The position numbers were made by a program, and so were the translations under genes. 33,735 nucleotides of DNA. Source: an uncultured Clostridia bacterium. GTDB lineage: Bacteria; Bacillota; Limnochordia; Darwinibacteriales; Darwinibacteriaceae. Below the pieces are notes generated by a model. It saw nothing but the letters and a program-made list of their open reading frames with translations. It did no database searches and had not been told where the DNA came from. Below, one piece after another: positions 15,373-22,517 of this stretch. Every line of letters starts with the position of its first letter. Position 1 is the first letter of the stretch. The DNA is taken from the NCBI GenBank assembly GCA_900018335.1, contig FIZK01000007.1:1-33735 (forward strand). The letters run 5' to 3'.

Positions 15373-15434
15373 GCAATGGGCGGCCAGATTGCGGCGGTTG
15401 TCCTGAGGGCAGCTGCCGCAATCGAACCCATTGC
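15373..15434 (+). other. Two-tier stem-loop between binding-protein and ATPase genes
   Basis: The outer arms GCAATGGG/CCCATTGC (8 bp) and inner arms GATTGCGGC/GCCGCAATC (9 bp) are both perfect, separated by a small internal loop. It is followed by only three T residues. It probably protects the upstream binding-protein mRNA from 3' decay, or attenuates read-through into the ATPase gene. Confidence 0.75.
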
Positions 15435-15476
15435 TTTCCAAGTGTTTTGTGAAAGAAGATGTCGAGGGGTGACCAC

Positions 15477-16991
15477 ATGACGGACAGCAATCTATTCGTG
15501 GTAAAAAATGTGAGCAAAAGGTTCGGTGCCACGCTTGCCAACAACAATGTGAGCTTAACCATTAAAAAGGGCGAGATCCGTGGCTTGGCCGGCGAGAATG
15601 GTTCCGGTAAATCGACCCTGTGCTCGATTATCTGCGGAATACACCAGAAGGACGAAGGTTCCATGCACAAGTGGGGTCAACCATATGCGCCGACCTCGCC
15701 CATCGATGCCAACTCCAAAGGAGTGGCCATGGTTGTGCAGGAGTTGGGGATCATCGAAACCCTGTCGGTGGCGGAGAACATTTTCCTAGGTAAAACTGCC
15801 CAGTTTACCAAGCGCGGTCTGCTCAGTGTGGAACAGATGAACAAGGCAGCTGCCCAGGAACTGAAAAAATGGGGTCTGGATGACATAGATGCTCATACCA
15901 AAGCGGGCCAGCTCTCCATTGAGCAGAGGAAGCTGGTGGAGCTGGTGCGGGCCTTGTCTGTAAATCCCGAGGTTCTGATTCTAGACGAAATTTCTCAGGC
16001 CTTGTCCCATGACAAGCGTGAGCTGTTGTACCGCCTGATCGATAAATGTACTGACCTGGGCATGACTATCATTGTTGTCACCCACGACATCCATGAGATG
16101 CTCGAATTGACAGACTCCATCACAGTTTTGCGTGACGGCAGTGTTGTGGGCACAGTTGAGAGTAAGGATTTAACCGAGTCGGAACTCAAACGCATGATGG
16201 TAGGGCGAGAGCTGAGTGAGAGCCTGTATCGCAATGACGAACAAGAAAACCAGGGCGGAGAAGTGGTGCTGTCCGTCAGTCAGCTCAGCGATGCCAAATT
16301 GCGCGATATATCGTTTGAACTGCGTCGAGGAGAAATCCTGGCTGTGTGCGGCCTCAGTGATGGCGGCACCCATGAGCTGGGCGAAGCTATTTTTGGAATT
16401 AGGGAGAACAGAACCGGTTCTGTAGTTGCCAACGTATCTGGGAAACAGCTGAACAAGCCCATTGATGTGATCAAGAACAGGGGCGCTTATGTTCCCAAAG
16501 ACAGGGACGATCACGGCTTGATGCTCAATGCCAGTGTCCGGGATAACCTCCTGGTTCCCTCCGCAAGGCGTTTGGCGGCTTTGAAAAACGCCTTTGGTTT
16601 CATCGCTCCCAAGCGGGTCAGGGCGCTAACCAAAGAAGCGGTTGACACCATGTCCATCAAGACCCATGACGCCAACATTCAGAAAGTTGGCAGTCTCAGT
16701 GGCGGGAACAAACAGAAGGTCAGCTTGGCGAAATGGCTGGTGCAGAATCTGGATTTCCTCATCCTGGATTGCCCCACCCGCGGCGTGGATGTGGGCGTGA
16801 AGGGCTATATCTATGAAAAGATGCTGGAAGCGACAAAAGAAGGTCTGGCAATCCTCATGATCACTGAAGAACTGGCGGAAGCCATTGGCATGGCAGATCG
16901 CATCCTCGTGCTCAAAGACGGAGCGGCAGTCAGAACCTTCACCAGAAGTGAAGGCTTTACCGAAGAGAAGATAGTTGAGGTGATGATGTAG
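15477..16991 (+). CDS. Sugar ABC transporter ATP-binding protein, RbsA-like double ATPase
   Basis: This 504-aa cytoplasmic ATPase has two fused nucleotide-binding domains that power the ribose-type importer. Domain 1 has a full Walker A (GENGSGKST, 39-47), the signature QLSIEQRK and Walker B VLILDE. Domain 2 lacks a Walker A lysine (CGLSDGGTHE), as in other RbsA-like proteins, but keeps the signature LSGGNKQKV. Its Walker B reads LILDCPTRGVDVG, with Cys432 where a catalytic Glu is usual. ATG 15477 is preferred over ATG 15459, since GAGGGG lies 7 bases before it. The stop overlaps the start of the second permease by one base. One intact and one degenerate ATP site are expected. Confidence 0.93.
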   Translation: MTDSNLFVVKNVSKRFGATLANNNVSLTIKKGEIRGLAGENGSGKSTLCSIICGIHQKDEGSMHKWGQPYAPTSPIDANSKGVAMVVQELGIIETLSVAENIFLGKTAQFTKRGLLSVEQMNKAAAQELKKWGLDDIDAHTKAGQLSIEQRKLVELVRALSVNPEVLILDEISQALSHDKRELLYRLIDKCTDLGMTIIVVTHDIHEMLELTDSITVLRDGSVVGTVESKDLTESELKRMMVGRELSESLYRNDEQENQGGEVVLSVSQLSDAKLRDISFELRRGEILAVCGLSDGGTHELGEAIFGIRENRTGSVVANVSGKQLNKPIDVIKNRGAYVPKDRDDHGLMLNASVRDNLLVPSARRLAALKNAFGFIAPKRVRALTKEAVDTMSIKTHDANIQKVGSLSGGNKQKVSLAKWLVQNLDFLILDCPTRGVDVGVKGYIYEKMLEATKEGLAILMITEELAEAIGMADRILVLKDGAAVRTFTRSEGFTEEKIVEVMM

Positions 16992-17953
16992 TGTTGAGGA
17001 AAATCGACAAGAGTCTGCTCATGTCAGTGGTCATCCTGGTCCTAGTCCTCGTGGTATTTCAGATCACCACTAAAGGCAACTTGCTCACCAAGCGCAATCT
17101 GTTGAACATCATCAACCAATCCCTCACCACGGCCATTGCTGGCCTGGGCCTGATCTTTGTTGCGGCCATGGGGGGAACGAACATCACCGCCGGAGTTGTG
17201 GCTGCCACTGCGGGCGTGATTGCGGTAACAGTGGCCCGAACCGCCTTTGCCTTGACTTTTCCCGCGGCCATGGCCGTTGGTCTGCTCTTCGGTCTGTTCT
17301 TGGGATTTGTCAACGCAGTGTTCAAAGTCCCATCCTTCATGGCTTCTTTGGCCATCTTGATTGCAGGCAGGGCTGCCTTTGTCTGGTACGTGAGCAGCCG
17401 GATTATTTTTGCCCCCATGGATATTTTGGCCCTGAACAAACTGGAGTACAAAATACCCATCCTGGCGTTGTTGACAATACTCATTGGTTATATTCTGGAA
17501 TACACTCCCTTCGGAAACTACGTCAAGGCCATCGGTGAGAACGAGAATGCCGTTAAATTCATGGGCATCAACGTACGGCGCTACAAGATCTGGGCTTACG
17601 CCCTTTCAGGCATCATGTTTGGTATTGCCGGCATTTTCCTCATCGCGCGCAGCGGTGGAGCCAGCCATACCATGGGTACCGGAATGGAAATGCAGGTGAT
17701 GATGGCCCTGTTTATCGGCGGCGTTCCTGTACAGGGTGGTACTGGTACTAGAATCTTCAAGCTGCTCTTCGGCGCTCCCCTCATTGTCCTTCTGGAGAAC
17801 GGCCTTGTACTCAGCGGCACATCTGGCCCCATGACTCAGCTCGTCAAGGGCCTGGCCCTGCTGGCCATCGTCTACCTGTCTGTGCGCTTGAACAAAGTGG
17901 AGCGGCTGCGTGAACCAAAGGAGCAATTGGCAAGCAGCCCGGGGCTATCTTGA
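16991..17953 (+). CDS. Sugar ABC transporter permease, RbsC-like (second of two)
   Basis: This 320-aa membrane permease of the ribose-type ABC family has eight to ten hydrophobic segments. It carries the family's typical VPSFMASLAILIAGRA segment (about 107-122) and ends the transport half of the operon. GTG 16991 overlaps the ATPase stop (TAGTG), with GAGGTGATG as the ribosome binding site. Its sequence differs clearly from the first permease, so the two probably form a heterodimeric channel with the double ATPase. Only 12 bases separate it from the first DUF6379 gene, which ties the transporter to the downstream deglycosidase-like genes and suggests it imports their substrate. Confidence 0.92.
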   Translation: MLRKIDKSLLMSVVILVLVLVVFQITTKGNLLTKRNLLNIINQSLTTAIAGLGLIFVAAMGGTNITAGVVAATAGVIAVTVARTAFALTFPAAMAVGLLFGLFLGFVNAVFKVPSFMASLAILIAGRAAFVWYVSSRIIFAPMDILALNKLEYKIPILALLTILIGYILEYTPFGNYVKAIGENENAVKFMGINVRRYKIWAYALSGIMFGIAGIFLIARSGGASHTMGTGMEMQVMMALFIGGVPVQGGTGTRIFKLLFGAPLIVLLENGLVLSGTSGPMTQLVKGLALLAIVYLSVRLNKVERLREPKEQLASSPGLS

Positions 17954-17965
17954 AAGGGGAGTTAA

Positions 17966-18409
17966 ATGGCACAGTTTCAGTCCTATAACAAGATCCTGGT
18001 TTGCCAAGAGGATGGCATCAGCAACATTGTGGTTAATGGGCAGGTTGTGGCCTATGAACTGAAGTGCAGATACCCTTCCTACCGAGGAACGTATCTGAGC
18101 TGCATTGAAGCTCTGGAGCTCTACGTTGACGGCGCTAGGGTGGAGGATGAGCGCATTAGCCTCCACCTTAACGGCAAGATTTTCCCCATTTCTCAGCTGA
18201 AGGAACTCTTCAGTGAGTATTGGTTCATCCTGGACAAAGGTACTCTGCGAATCTGGCAGCCCGGCGGACTTGCAGAAGGGGAGCACACTGTGGAGATCAG
18301 GATGAGGCACCGCATCCCCTACACGGGCTATTTTGGAGAATATCTAGTTCTGGACAGCAGAGATGAGAAGCAGTTGGAAGTCTTAAGGGGGGTGGAGCTG
18401 GATGGCTAA
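17966..18409 (+). CDS. DUF6379-type protein, candidate C-glycoside deglycosidase beta subunit (pair 1)
   Basis: This small 147-aa cytoplasmic protein is predicted to be all beta. It shares with the other two small proteins here the motifs YRGTYLS, a VDG turn, LNGKIF and GGLAEGEHTVEI, plus a C-terminal R-x-PY stretch. This pattern fits DUF6379, the beta subunit of C-glycoside deglycosidases such as DfgB and CarB, which assembles with a TIM-barrel alpha subunit and helps shape the active site. GGGGAG precedes the ATG. The last 8 bases overlap the start of the TIM-barrel gene, the coupling expected for two subunits made in equal amounts. Family assignment is from recalled motifs, not a search. 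Confidence 0.75.
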   Translation: MAQFQSYNKILVCQEDGISNIVVNGQVVAYELKCRYPSYRGTYLSCIEALELYVDGARVEDERISLHLNGKIFPISQLKELFSEYWFILDKGTLRIWQPGGLAEGEHTVEIRMRHRIPYTGYFGEYLVLDSRDEKQLEVLRGVELDG

Positions 18410-19355
18410 AGCCTACAAACCTGCGATCACACTGTACAGTTTTTCCGCTGAGTACATCACTGGTAAGCTCAGTTTGGAGGATTGCCTGAGGGAAGCCAGG
18501 GACATGGGTTTTGAAGCCGTGGAACTTGTGGCTTCGCAAATGGTGCCCGAGTATCCTTATCCGAGCGACGCCTGGATTGAGCACTTCAAGGAACTGTTAG
18601 CCCGCTATGAGCTGGAGCCCCTGTGCTACAGCGCCTATATTGACATGGGTATCCGCAGCGATCGTGATCTCACGGAAGAAGAGATCTTCCACTCCACCCT
18701 CAACGACATGCTCTATGCCCGGCGGCTGGGCTTCAAGTTCGTCCGCAGCCAGCATGCCATTTCTCCTGCCATCTTCAAGCGCATGCAGCCCTACTGCGAG
18801 CAGTTGGGAGTGAAGCTGTCCATTGAAATGCATGCTCCCCATCACCCAGATGTTCCCGTCTGGCAGGAGTATCTGGCCATCATGGAGGAGAGCAACGGCC
18901 AGTTGGGTGTGGTTCCCGACTTTGGCATTTTCGCGGAGCGGCCCCACGAACTGCTGCTGCTCCAGGCCGTTGAGGATTTCGGCTGTCGCCGGGAGAAAGT
19001 AGACCTGATCGTGCAGCACTTCAGCGAAGGCTTGCCCCAAAGCGATCTGGACCGCTTTGAGCTGAGCACTGCCGAGCAGAATTTCGCCGAGGAAGTGTAC
19101 AAGAATCACGGCCCGGCCCAATTGGAGTGGCTGGATCGTCTGGTCCCCCATTCCTTCCACATGCATGGGAAGTTCTGGTATCTGAAAGATGATCAGGATG
19201 ATTCCGGCATTCCCTACAAGAAGCTCCTGCAGCGCCTCAGCGAACTGGGATACAGCGGCTACATTGCTTGCGAGTATGAGGGGCACCATTTTCGGGATGA
19301 TATAGATGTTAAGGACCAACTGCAGAAGTTTGTCCGCTTACTGAACAGCATTTAG
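18402..19355 (+). CDS. TIM-barrel sugar isomerase-like protein, candidate deglycosidase alpha subunit (pair 1)
   Basis: This 317-aa protein of the xylose isomerase-like TIM-barrel superfamily (AP endonuclease 2 fold) carries the likely divalent-metal ligands E142 (IEMHAP, with H144 two residues on), D173 (PDFG), H255 (HMHGKF) and E291 or E293 (EYEGH). Relatives in C-glycoside deglycosidases (DgpC, DfgA, CarC) use such a metal centre to cleave the C-C bond of a 3-keto-C-glycoside. The alternative is a 3-keto-sugar isomerase/epimerase. The start overlaps the upstream DUF6379 gene by 8 bases. The N-terminus (ITLYSFSAEY) is shared with the other barrels here and with the partial gene at 33350. 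Confidence 0.8.
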   Translation: MAKAYKPAITLYSFSAEYITGKLSLEDCLREARDMGFEAVELVASQMVPEYPYPSDAWIEHFKELLARYELEPLCYSAYIDMGIRSDRDLTEEEIFHSTLNDMLYARRLGFKFVRSQHAISPAIFKRMQPYCEQLGVKLSIEMHAPHHPDVPVWQEYLAIMEESNGQLGVVPDFGIFAERPHELLLLQAVEDFGCRREKVDLIVQHFSEGLPQSDLDRFELSTAEQNFAEEVYKNHGPAQLEWLDRLVPHSFHMHGKFWYLKDDQDDSGIPYKKLLQRLSELGYSGYIACEYEGHHFRDDIDVKDQLQKFVRLLNSI

Positions 19356-19398
19356 CCCCGGCCATCCCGGGCAACATAGATAGATAGGGAGTGAGCTT

Positions 19399-19836
19399 AT
19401 GGGTCTGCAGATGAGGATCCACCTCAGGGACATTCTACAGAAAAACTCGCTGAGGAACTACTACTTAAGGGGGCGCGTGGAAGGGTTTCAGTTCGACGTG
19501 CTGCTGGCCAATTACCGCGGGCACTTCTTGTCCACCATTGAGCAACTGGAGGTCAGCATCAACGATCAACCTGTACCCAAAAAGGACATTTTGTTCTGCC
19601 TGAACGGCAAGGAATTCATCGTGGATGACCTGAAGAACCAATCCAATGAGTTCTGGACTATTGCTACACCTGCCACCATTAAGGTGAGAAAGCCTGGCGG
19701 CCTGGAGAAGGGCTCCCACAAAGTTACTCTCACCTTGATACTGCGCAATCCCTACCTGCCCAAACCCGGCAGCACGCAGCCGCATGACTATATTCCGATT
19801 AACAGCTCGGATGAGCAGCACATGGAATTGTGCTGA
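19399..19836 (+). CDS. DUF6379-type protein, candidate deglycosidase beta subunit (pair 2)
   Basis: This 145-aa small protein is a diverged paralogue of the 17966 gene. It keeps NYRGHFLSTIEQLEVSI, LNGKEF and GGLEKGSHKVTL, and ends in RNPYLPKPGS. No signal peptide or membrane segment is seen. It lies 43 bases after the first barrel gene and 19 bases before the next, in the same operon. The role is inferred from the DUF6379 family and its position: non-catalytic or co-catalytic partner of the barrel encoded at 19856. Confidence 0.73.
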   Translation: MGLQMRIHLRDILQKNSLRNYYLRGRVEGFQFDVLLANYRGHFLSTIEQLEVSINDQPVPKKDILFCLNGKEFIVDDLKNQSNEFWTIATPATIKVRKPGGLEKGSHKVTLTLILRNPYLPKPGSTQPHDYIPINSSDEQHMELC

Positions 19837-19855
19837 CTAGATAGGGGGGAACGAC

Positions 19856-20863
19856 TTGGCAGATATTAAACTAGGTGTTACTCTATACAGCTTCACTTAC
19901 GAGTATGTGACCGGCAAATACAGCTTGGAAGACTGTGTCAGGAAGGCCGCCGAACTTGGCGTGGACGGCTACGAGATCGTGGCTACCCAGATGATACCTT
20001 CTTACCCGTATATCAGCGATGAGTTTTTGGCCAAGGTGTCGGAGTTTGAGTACAAGTACGGTATTCGGCCCGTGGCCTATGGCGCCAACACGGATCGCGG
20101 GAAGCTCCACGATCGGGATCTCAACGATGAAGAGCTGGTGAACGACACCATCCGCGACATTCAAAACGCACATAAGCTAGGCTGCAAGGTGGTGCGGGCC
20201 CAGTATCTCTTGTCGCCGGAGAACCTGGTGCGCATCGCGCCTTACGCCGAAGAGTATGACGTCAAGGTGGGCATTGAGATACATAACCCAGAGACGCCCA
20301 GCACTCCAGCGATGCAGCGTTACTTAGAAGCCATTGAAAAGAGCGGCTCCACCCACATCGGGTTTGTGCCTGATCTGGGCTGCTTTGCCACCAAACCCAA
20401 CATCAAGAACTACGATGGCGCCCTGAAAAAGGGAGCGAACAAGGAGATGCTGGACTACGCGGTTGAGCTCAAGCGCGCCGATGTACCCCTGCGCGAGGCT
20501 GAACAGCGGCTCAAGGACAAGGGAGCAGATCCCCACGTCATGTCTGCCTTTTACGACATGTACGGTTACCTCACGTTCTACAATGAGCCGGACCTGGACG
20601 GACTGCGCCGCATCATGCCTTACGTCTTCCATTTCCACGGCAAGTTCCACGCCATGAGAAATGGGGAAGAGACGAGTATCCCCTATCCTGAGGTCTTGGA
20701 AGCCATTTTCAACACTGACTTTTCCGGCTATATCGTCTCCGAGTATGAAGGCCATTCCTTGAGGGCTGACGGCCTAGTGGATTACGACGCCTTTGAGGCG
20801 GTCCGCCAGCATCTGGAAATGGAGCGCAGGATCCTAGCAGAGCTGGGGCAGAAGCAGAAGTAA
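19856..20863 (+). CDS. TIM-barrel sugar isomerase-like protein, candidate deglycosidase alpha subunit (pair 2)
   Basis: This 335-aa paralogue of the 18402 product keeps the metal-ligand set E141 (IEIHNP, with H143), D173 (PDLG), H261 (HFHGKF) and E296 or E298 (SEYEGH). It starts with TTG 19856, supported by AGGGGGGA five bases upstream and by alignment of its N-terminus (IKLGVTLYSF) with the other barrels. Of the three it most resembles pair 1, but it carries an extra charged segment (about 185-225) that may alter the substrate pocket. Predicted reaction: cleavage or isomerisation of a 3-keto-glycoside. Exact substrate unknown. Confidence 0.8.
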   Translation: MADIKLGVTLYSFTYEYVTGKYSLEDCVRKAAELGVDGYEIVATQMIPSYPYISDEFLAKVSEFEYKYGIRPVAYGANTDRGKLHDRDLNDEELVNDTIRDIQNAHKLGCKVVRAQYLLSPENLVRIAPYAEEYDVKVGIEIHNPETPSTPAMQRYLEAIEKSGSTHIGFVPDLGCFATKPNIKNYDGALKKGANKEMLDYAVELKRADVPLREAEQRLKDKGADPHVMSAFYDMYGYLTFYNEPDLDGLRRIMPYVFHFHGKFHAMRNGEETSIPYPEVLEAIFNTDFSGYIVSEYEGHSLRADGLVDYDAFEAVRQHLEMERRILAELGQKQK

Positions 20864-20877
20864 AGGGAGGAGATTCC

Positions 20878-21273
20878 ATGTATGATAAGCACATTCTAAC
20901 CGACGAAGGTGCGCGCAGCATTTGGGAAGATGGGAAAAAGGTGGGCTATTGCGTCAATCTGAAGATCAACTACTACCGCGGCCTGCCTCTCTGCTGCGTG
21001 GACGAGATTGCCCTCACCGTTGACGGTGAAGAGGTGGATCCGGCCACCATGTACGTACAGCACAACGGCAGAGAGTATCCTTACCTGGAGATTCTCTCCG
21101 ATGATTTCCCCACAGATTTCTACTGGTTGTTTGGGGAGAAACTCCGCGTCGTAGTAAAGAAAGACGGAGGAATCGAGCAGGGGCGGCATAAGGTCAAGGT
21201 AGTCCTGAAGACCCGCCGTTCCTATACACCGACCATGGTGGCGGAATGTGAGAAAGAACTCACCTTCGCGTAA
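20878..21273 (+). CDS. DUF6379-type protein, candidate deglycosidase beta subunit (pair 3)
   Basis: This 131-aa protein is the shortest and most diverged of the three small subunits. It retains YYRGLPL, LTVDGEEV, HNGREY, GGIEQGRHKVKV and a C-terminal RRSYTP stretch. These common positions across otherwise different sequences support one family. GGGAGGAG precedes the ATG. It is 14 bases after the second barrel gene and is followed by the third barrel gene, continuing the beta-alpha order. The function is inferred as for the other pairs. Confidence 0.73.
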   Translation: MYDKHILTDEGARSIWEDGKKVGYCVNLKINYYRGLPLCCVDEIALTVDGEEVDPATMYVQHNGREYPYLEILSDDFPTDFYWLFGEKLRVVVKKDGGIEQGRHKVKVVLKTRRSYTPTMVAECEKELTFA

Positions 21274-21293
21274 GGGTAGAAAGGGTGAAGAGC

Positions 21294-22346
21294 GTGACTA
21301 CAAAGAACTACGATATTAAGCTTGGGGTTTCCCTGTATAGCTATCAGGATAACTACTACTTCCACAAACACGACCTGGAGGGCTGTATAGCCGCGGCTGC
21401 CGGTTCCGGTGCACAGGGAATCGAAGTGTTTGCTGAGATGATGATGCCGGAGTGGCCGTACATATCCGATCGCTTCGTGGACTTGTGGAACGGTTGGATG
21501 CGGCGCTACGGTGTGGAGCCGGTCTGCTTCGATCACTTCTCGGATCGGGGCATGTGGAAGAATAAGCAGCTCACTGATGAGCAGATGGTCGAGCGTGGCA
21601 AGCTGTATATCCGCACGGCCGCCAAGTTGGGCTGCCCCATAGTGCGCGTCCTGCACAATGAACATATTGGGCCCGGCGTCAGCCCGTACCGCTTGACTGA
21701 CGTGAAAATCGTAGAGCAGCTCCTGCCGCTTTGTGCAGAACTGGACATCATGTTGGCTCTGGAGTTGCATGCACCCACCACGCTGGAGGATCCGGCCCAT
21801 CATCAGTACCTGGAAATGGCTGAACGGCTCGGCTTGCCTTACGTAGGCCTGATGGCGGACTTCAGCATGTACGAGTACTGCGCCAGCACCGCCGATGTGG
21901 GTCTGGCCATCCGCCAGGGCGCCACACCGGAGATACTCGAGTTCTACCGGAACAGCCAGAGGGAAGCCTATTTCCGCGGTGAGCCCTTCATCTATGAGGA
22001 AATCGCGGATCAGATTGAGAAACTGAACCCCAATGATGTGGACCGGCGCTTCATAGCCATGCAGAACCGCATGGTCGGTCAGGGGCCGGAGTCCTATGAA
22101 ACCCTCAAGCAGTACGCGTCCTCGCTGGTTTACTGCCACGCCAAGTTTTACGATCTGGATGAAGACGGCCAGGTGGACAACATCGACTACCCGAAGGTAA
22201 TCCAAGCTCTCAAGGACGGGGGCTACAAGGGCTATCTGAGCAGTGAGTTTGAGGGCAACAGGCGCATGAACGATGCCGGCTGGGTGGATGAGATTGAGTA
22301 TGTACGCCGCCATCAGAAGCTGATGCGGGAGTGCTTGGAAAAGTAG
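21294..22346 (+). CDS. TIM-barrel sugar isomerase-like protein, candidate deglycosidase alpha subunit (pair 3)
   Basis: This 350-aa third paralogue has likely metal ligands E157 (LELHAP, with H159), D189 (ADFSMY), H282 (YCHAKF) and E318 or E320 (SEFEGN). It differs from pairs 1 and 2 around three of these motifs: ADFS in place of PDxG, HAKF in place of HGKF, and EFEGN in place of EYEGH. Different stereochemistry or aglycone preference is therefore likely. GTG 21294 is chosen over GTG 21285 because the AAAGGG ribosome binding site has workable spacing only for the former. It is the last gene before the strong terminator at 22356. Confidence 0.8.
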   Translation: MTTKNYDIKLGVSLYSYQDNYYFHKHDLEGCIAAAAGSGAQGIEVFAEMMMPEWPYISDRFVDLWNGWMRRYGVEPVCFDHFSDRGMWKNKQLTDEQMVERGKLYIRTAAKLGCPIVRVLHNEHIGPGVSPYRLTDVKIVEQLLPLCAELDIMLALELHAPTTLEDPAHHQYLEMAERLGLPYVGLMADFSMYEYCASTADVGLAIRQGATPEILEFYRNSQREAYFRGEPFIYEEIADQIEKLNPNDVDRRFIAMQNRMVGQGPESYETLKQYASSLVYCHAKFYDLDEDGQVDNIDYPKVIQALKDGGYKGYLSSEFEGNRRMNDAGWVDEIEYVRRHQKLMRECLEK

Positions 22347-22355
22347 AGCTTGATT

Positions 22356-22402
22356 AAGGGGAGAACCAGCTGGGCTTTTCGGCCCAGCTGGGACACCCCT
22401 TT
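22356..22402 (+). terminator. Strong terminator closing the deglycosidase operon
   Basis: The perfect 10-bp arms CCAGCTGGGC and GCCCAGCTGG are flanked by AGGGG and CCCCTTT, which extend the stem. A T-rich stretch follows. It separates the long operon from the ROK-kinase operon. Confidence 0.88.
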
Positions 22403-22443
22403 CTTGGTCTGTGGGCTCAAGCCTCGGGCGCGGCCTAGAGGTA

Positions 22444-22472
22444 TTGCCTAAAAGTGGCTTTTATGTTATAAT
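22444..22472 (+). promoter_or_regulatory. Promoter of the ROK kinase/oxidoreductase operon
   Basis: TTGCCT (22444-22449), a 17-bp spacer and a consensus TATAAT (22467-22472) preceded by TGT (extended -10). The predicted transcription start falls at the first bases of the operator at 22478. Confidence 0.8.
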
Positions 22473-22477
22473 TTGAA

Positions 22478-22491
22478 TGTAATCGTTTACA
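22478..22491 (+). promoter_or_regulatory. LacI-family/cre-type operator, best copy
   Basis: TGTAATCGTTTACA fits the cre/LacI-type consensus TGWAANCGNTNWCA at every position. It overlaps the expected transcription start, so it should repress. It either belongs to a dedicated LacI-family repressor encoded elsewhere or to CcpA. Confidence 0.75.
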
Positions 22492-22517
22492 ACGAAAAAT
22501 GCGAGGTGTACTCATTC

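Noticed and set aside
14192-15670. 492-codon open frame on the minus strand opposite the binding protein
   Set aside because: It is antisense to a well-supported gene with signal peptide and ribosome binding site, runs across the intergenic hairpin, and its protein shows no family motif. Codon bias of the sense gene explains the open frame.
21222-22313. 363-codon minus-strand frame opposite the third barrel gene
   Set aside because: Shadow of the sense gene; no domain pattern and no ribosome binding site logic.
12951-22491. Possible recombination or integration sites suggested by the repeated 14-bp dyads
   Set aside because: The copies sit at promoters and gene gaps with operator-like symmetry, and no integrase or transposase is present.
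22473-22517. Longer N-terminus for the ROK kinase starting at TTG 22473
   Set aside because: It would translate the operator and part of the -10 region; ATG 22518 has a proper ribosome binding site and the normal family N-terminus.
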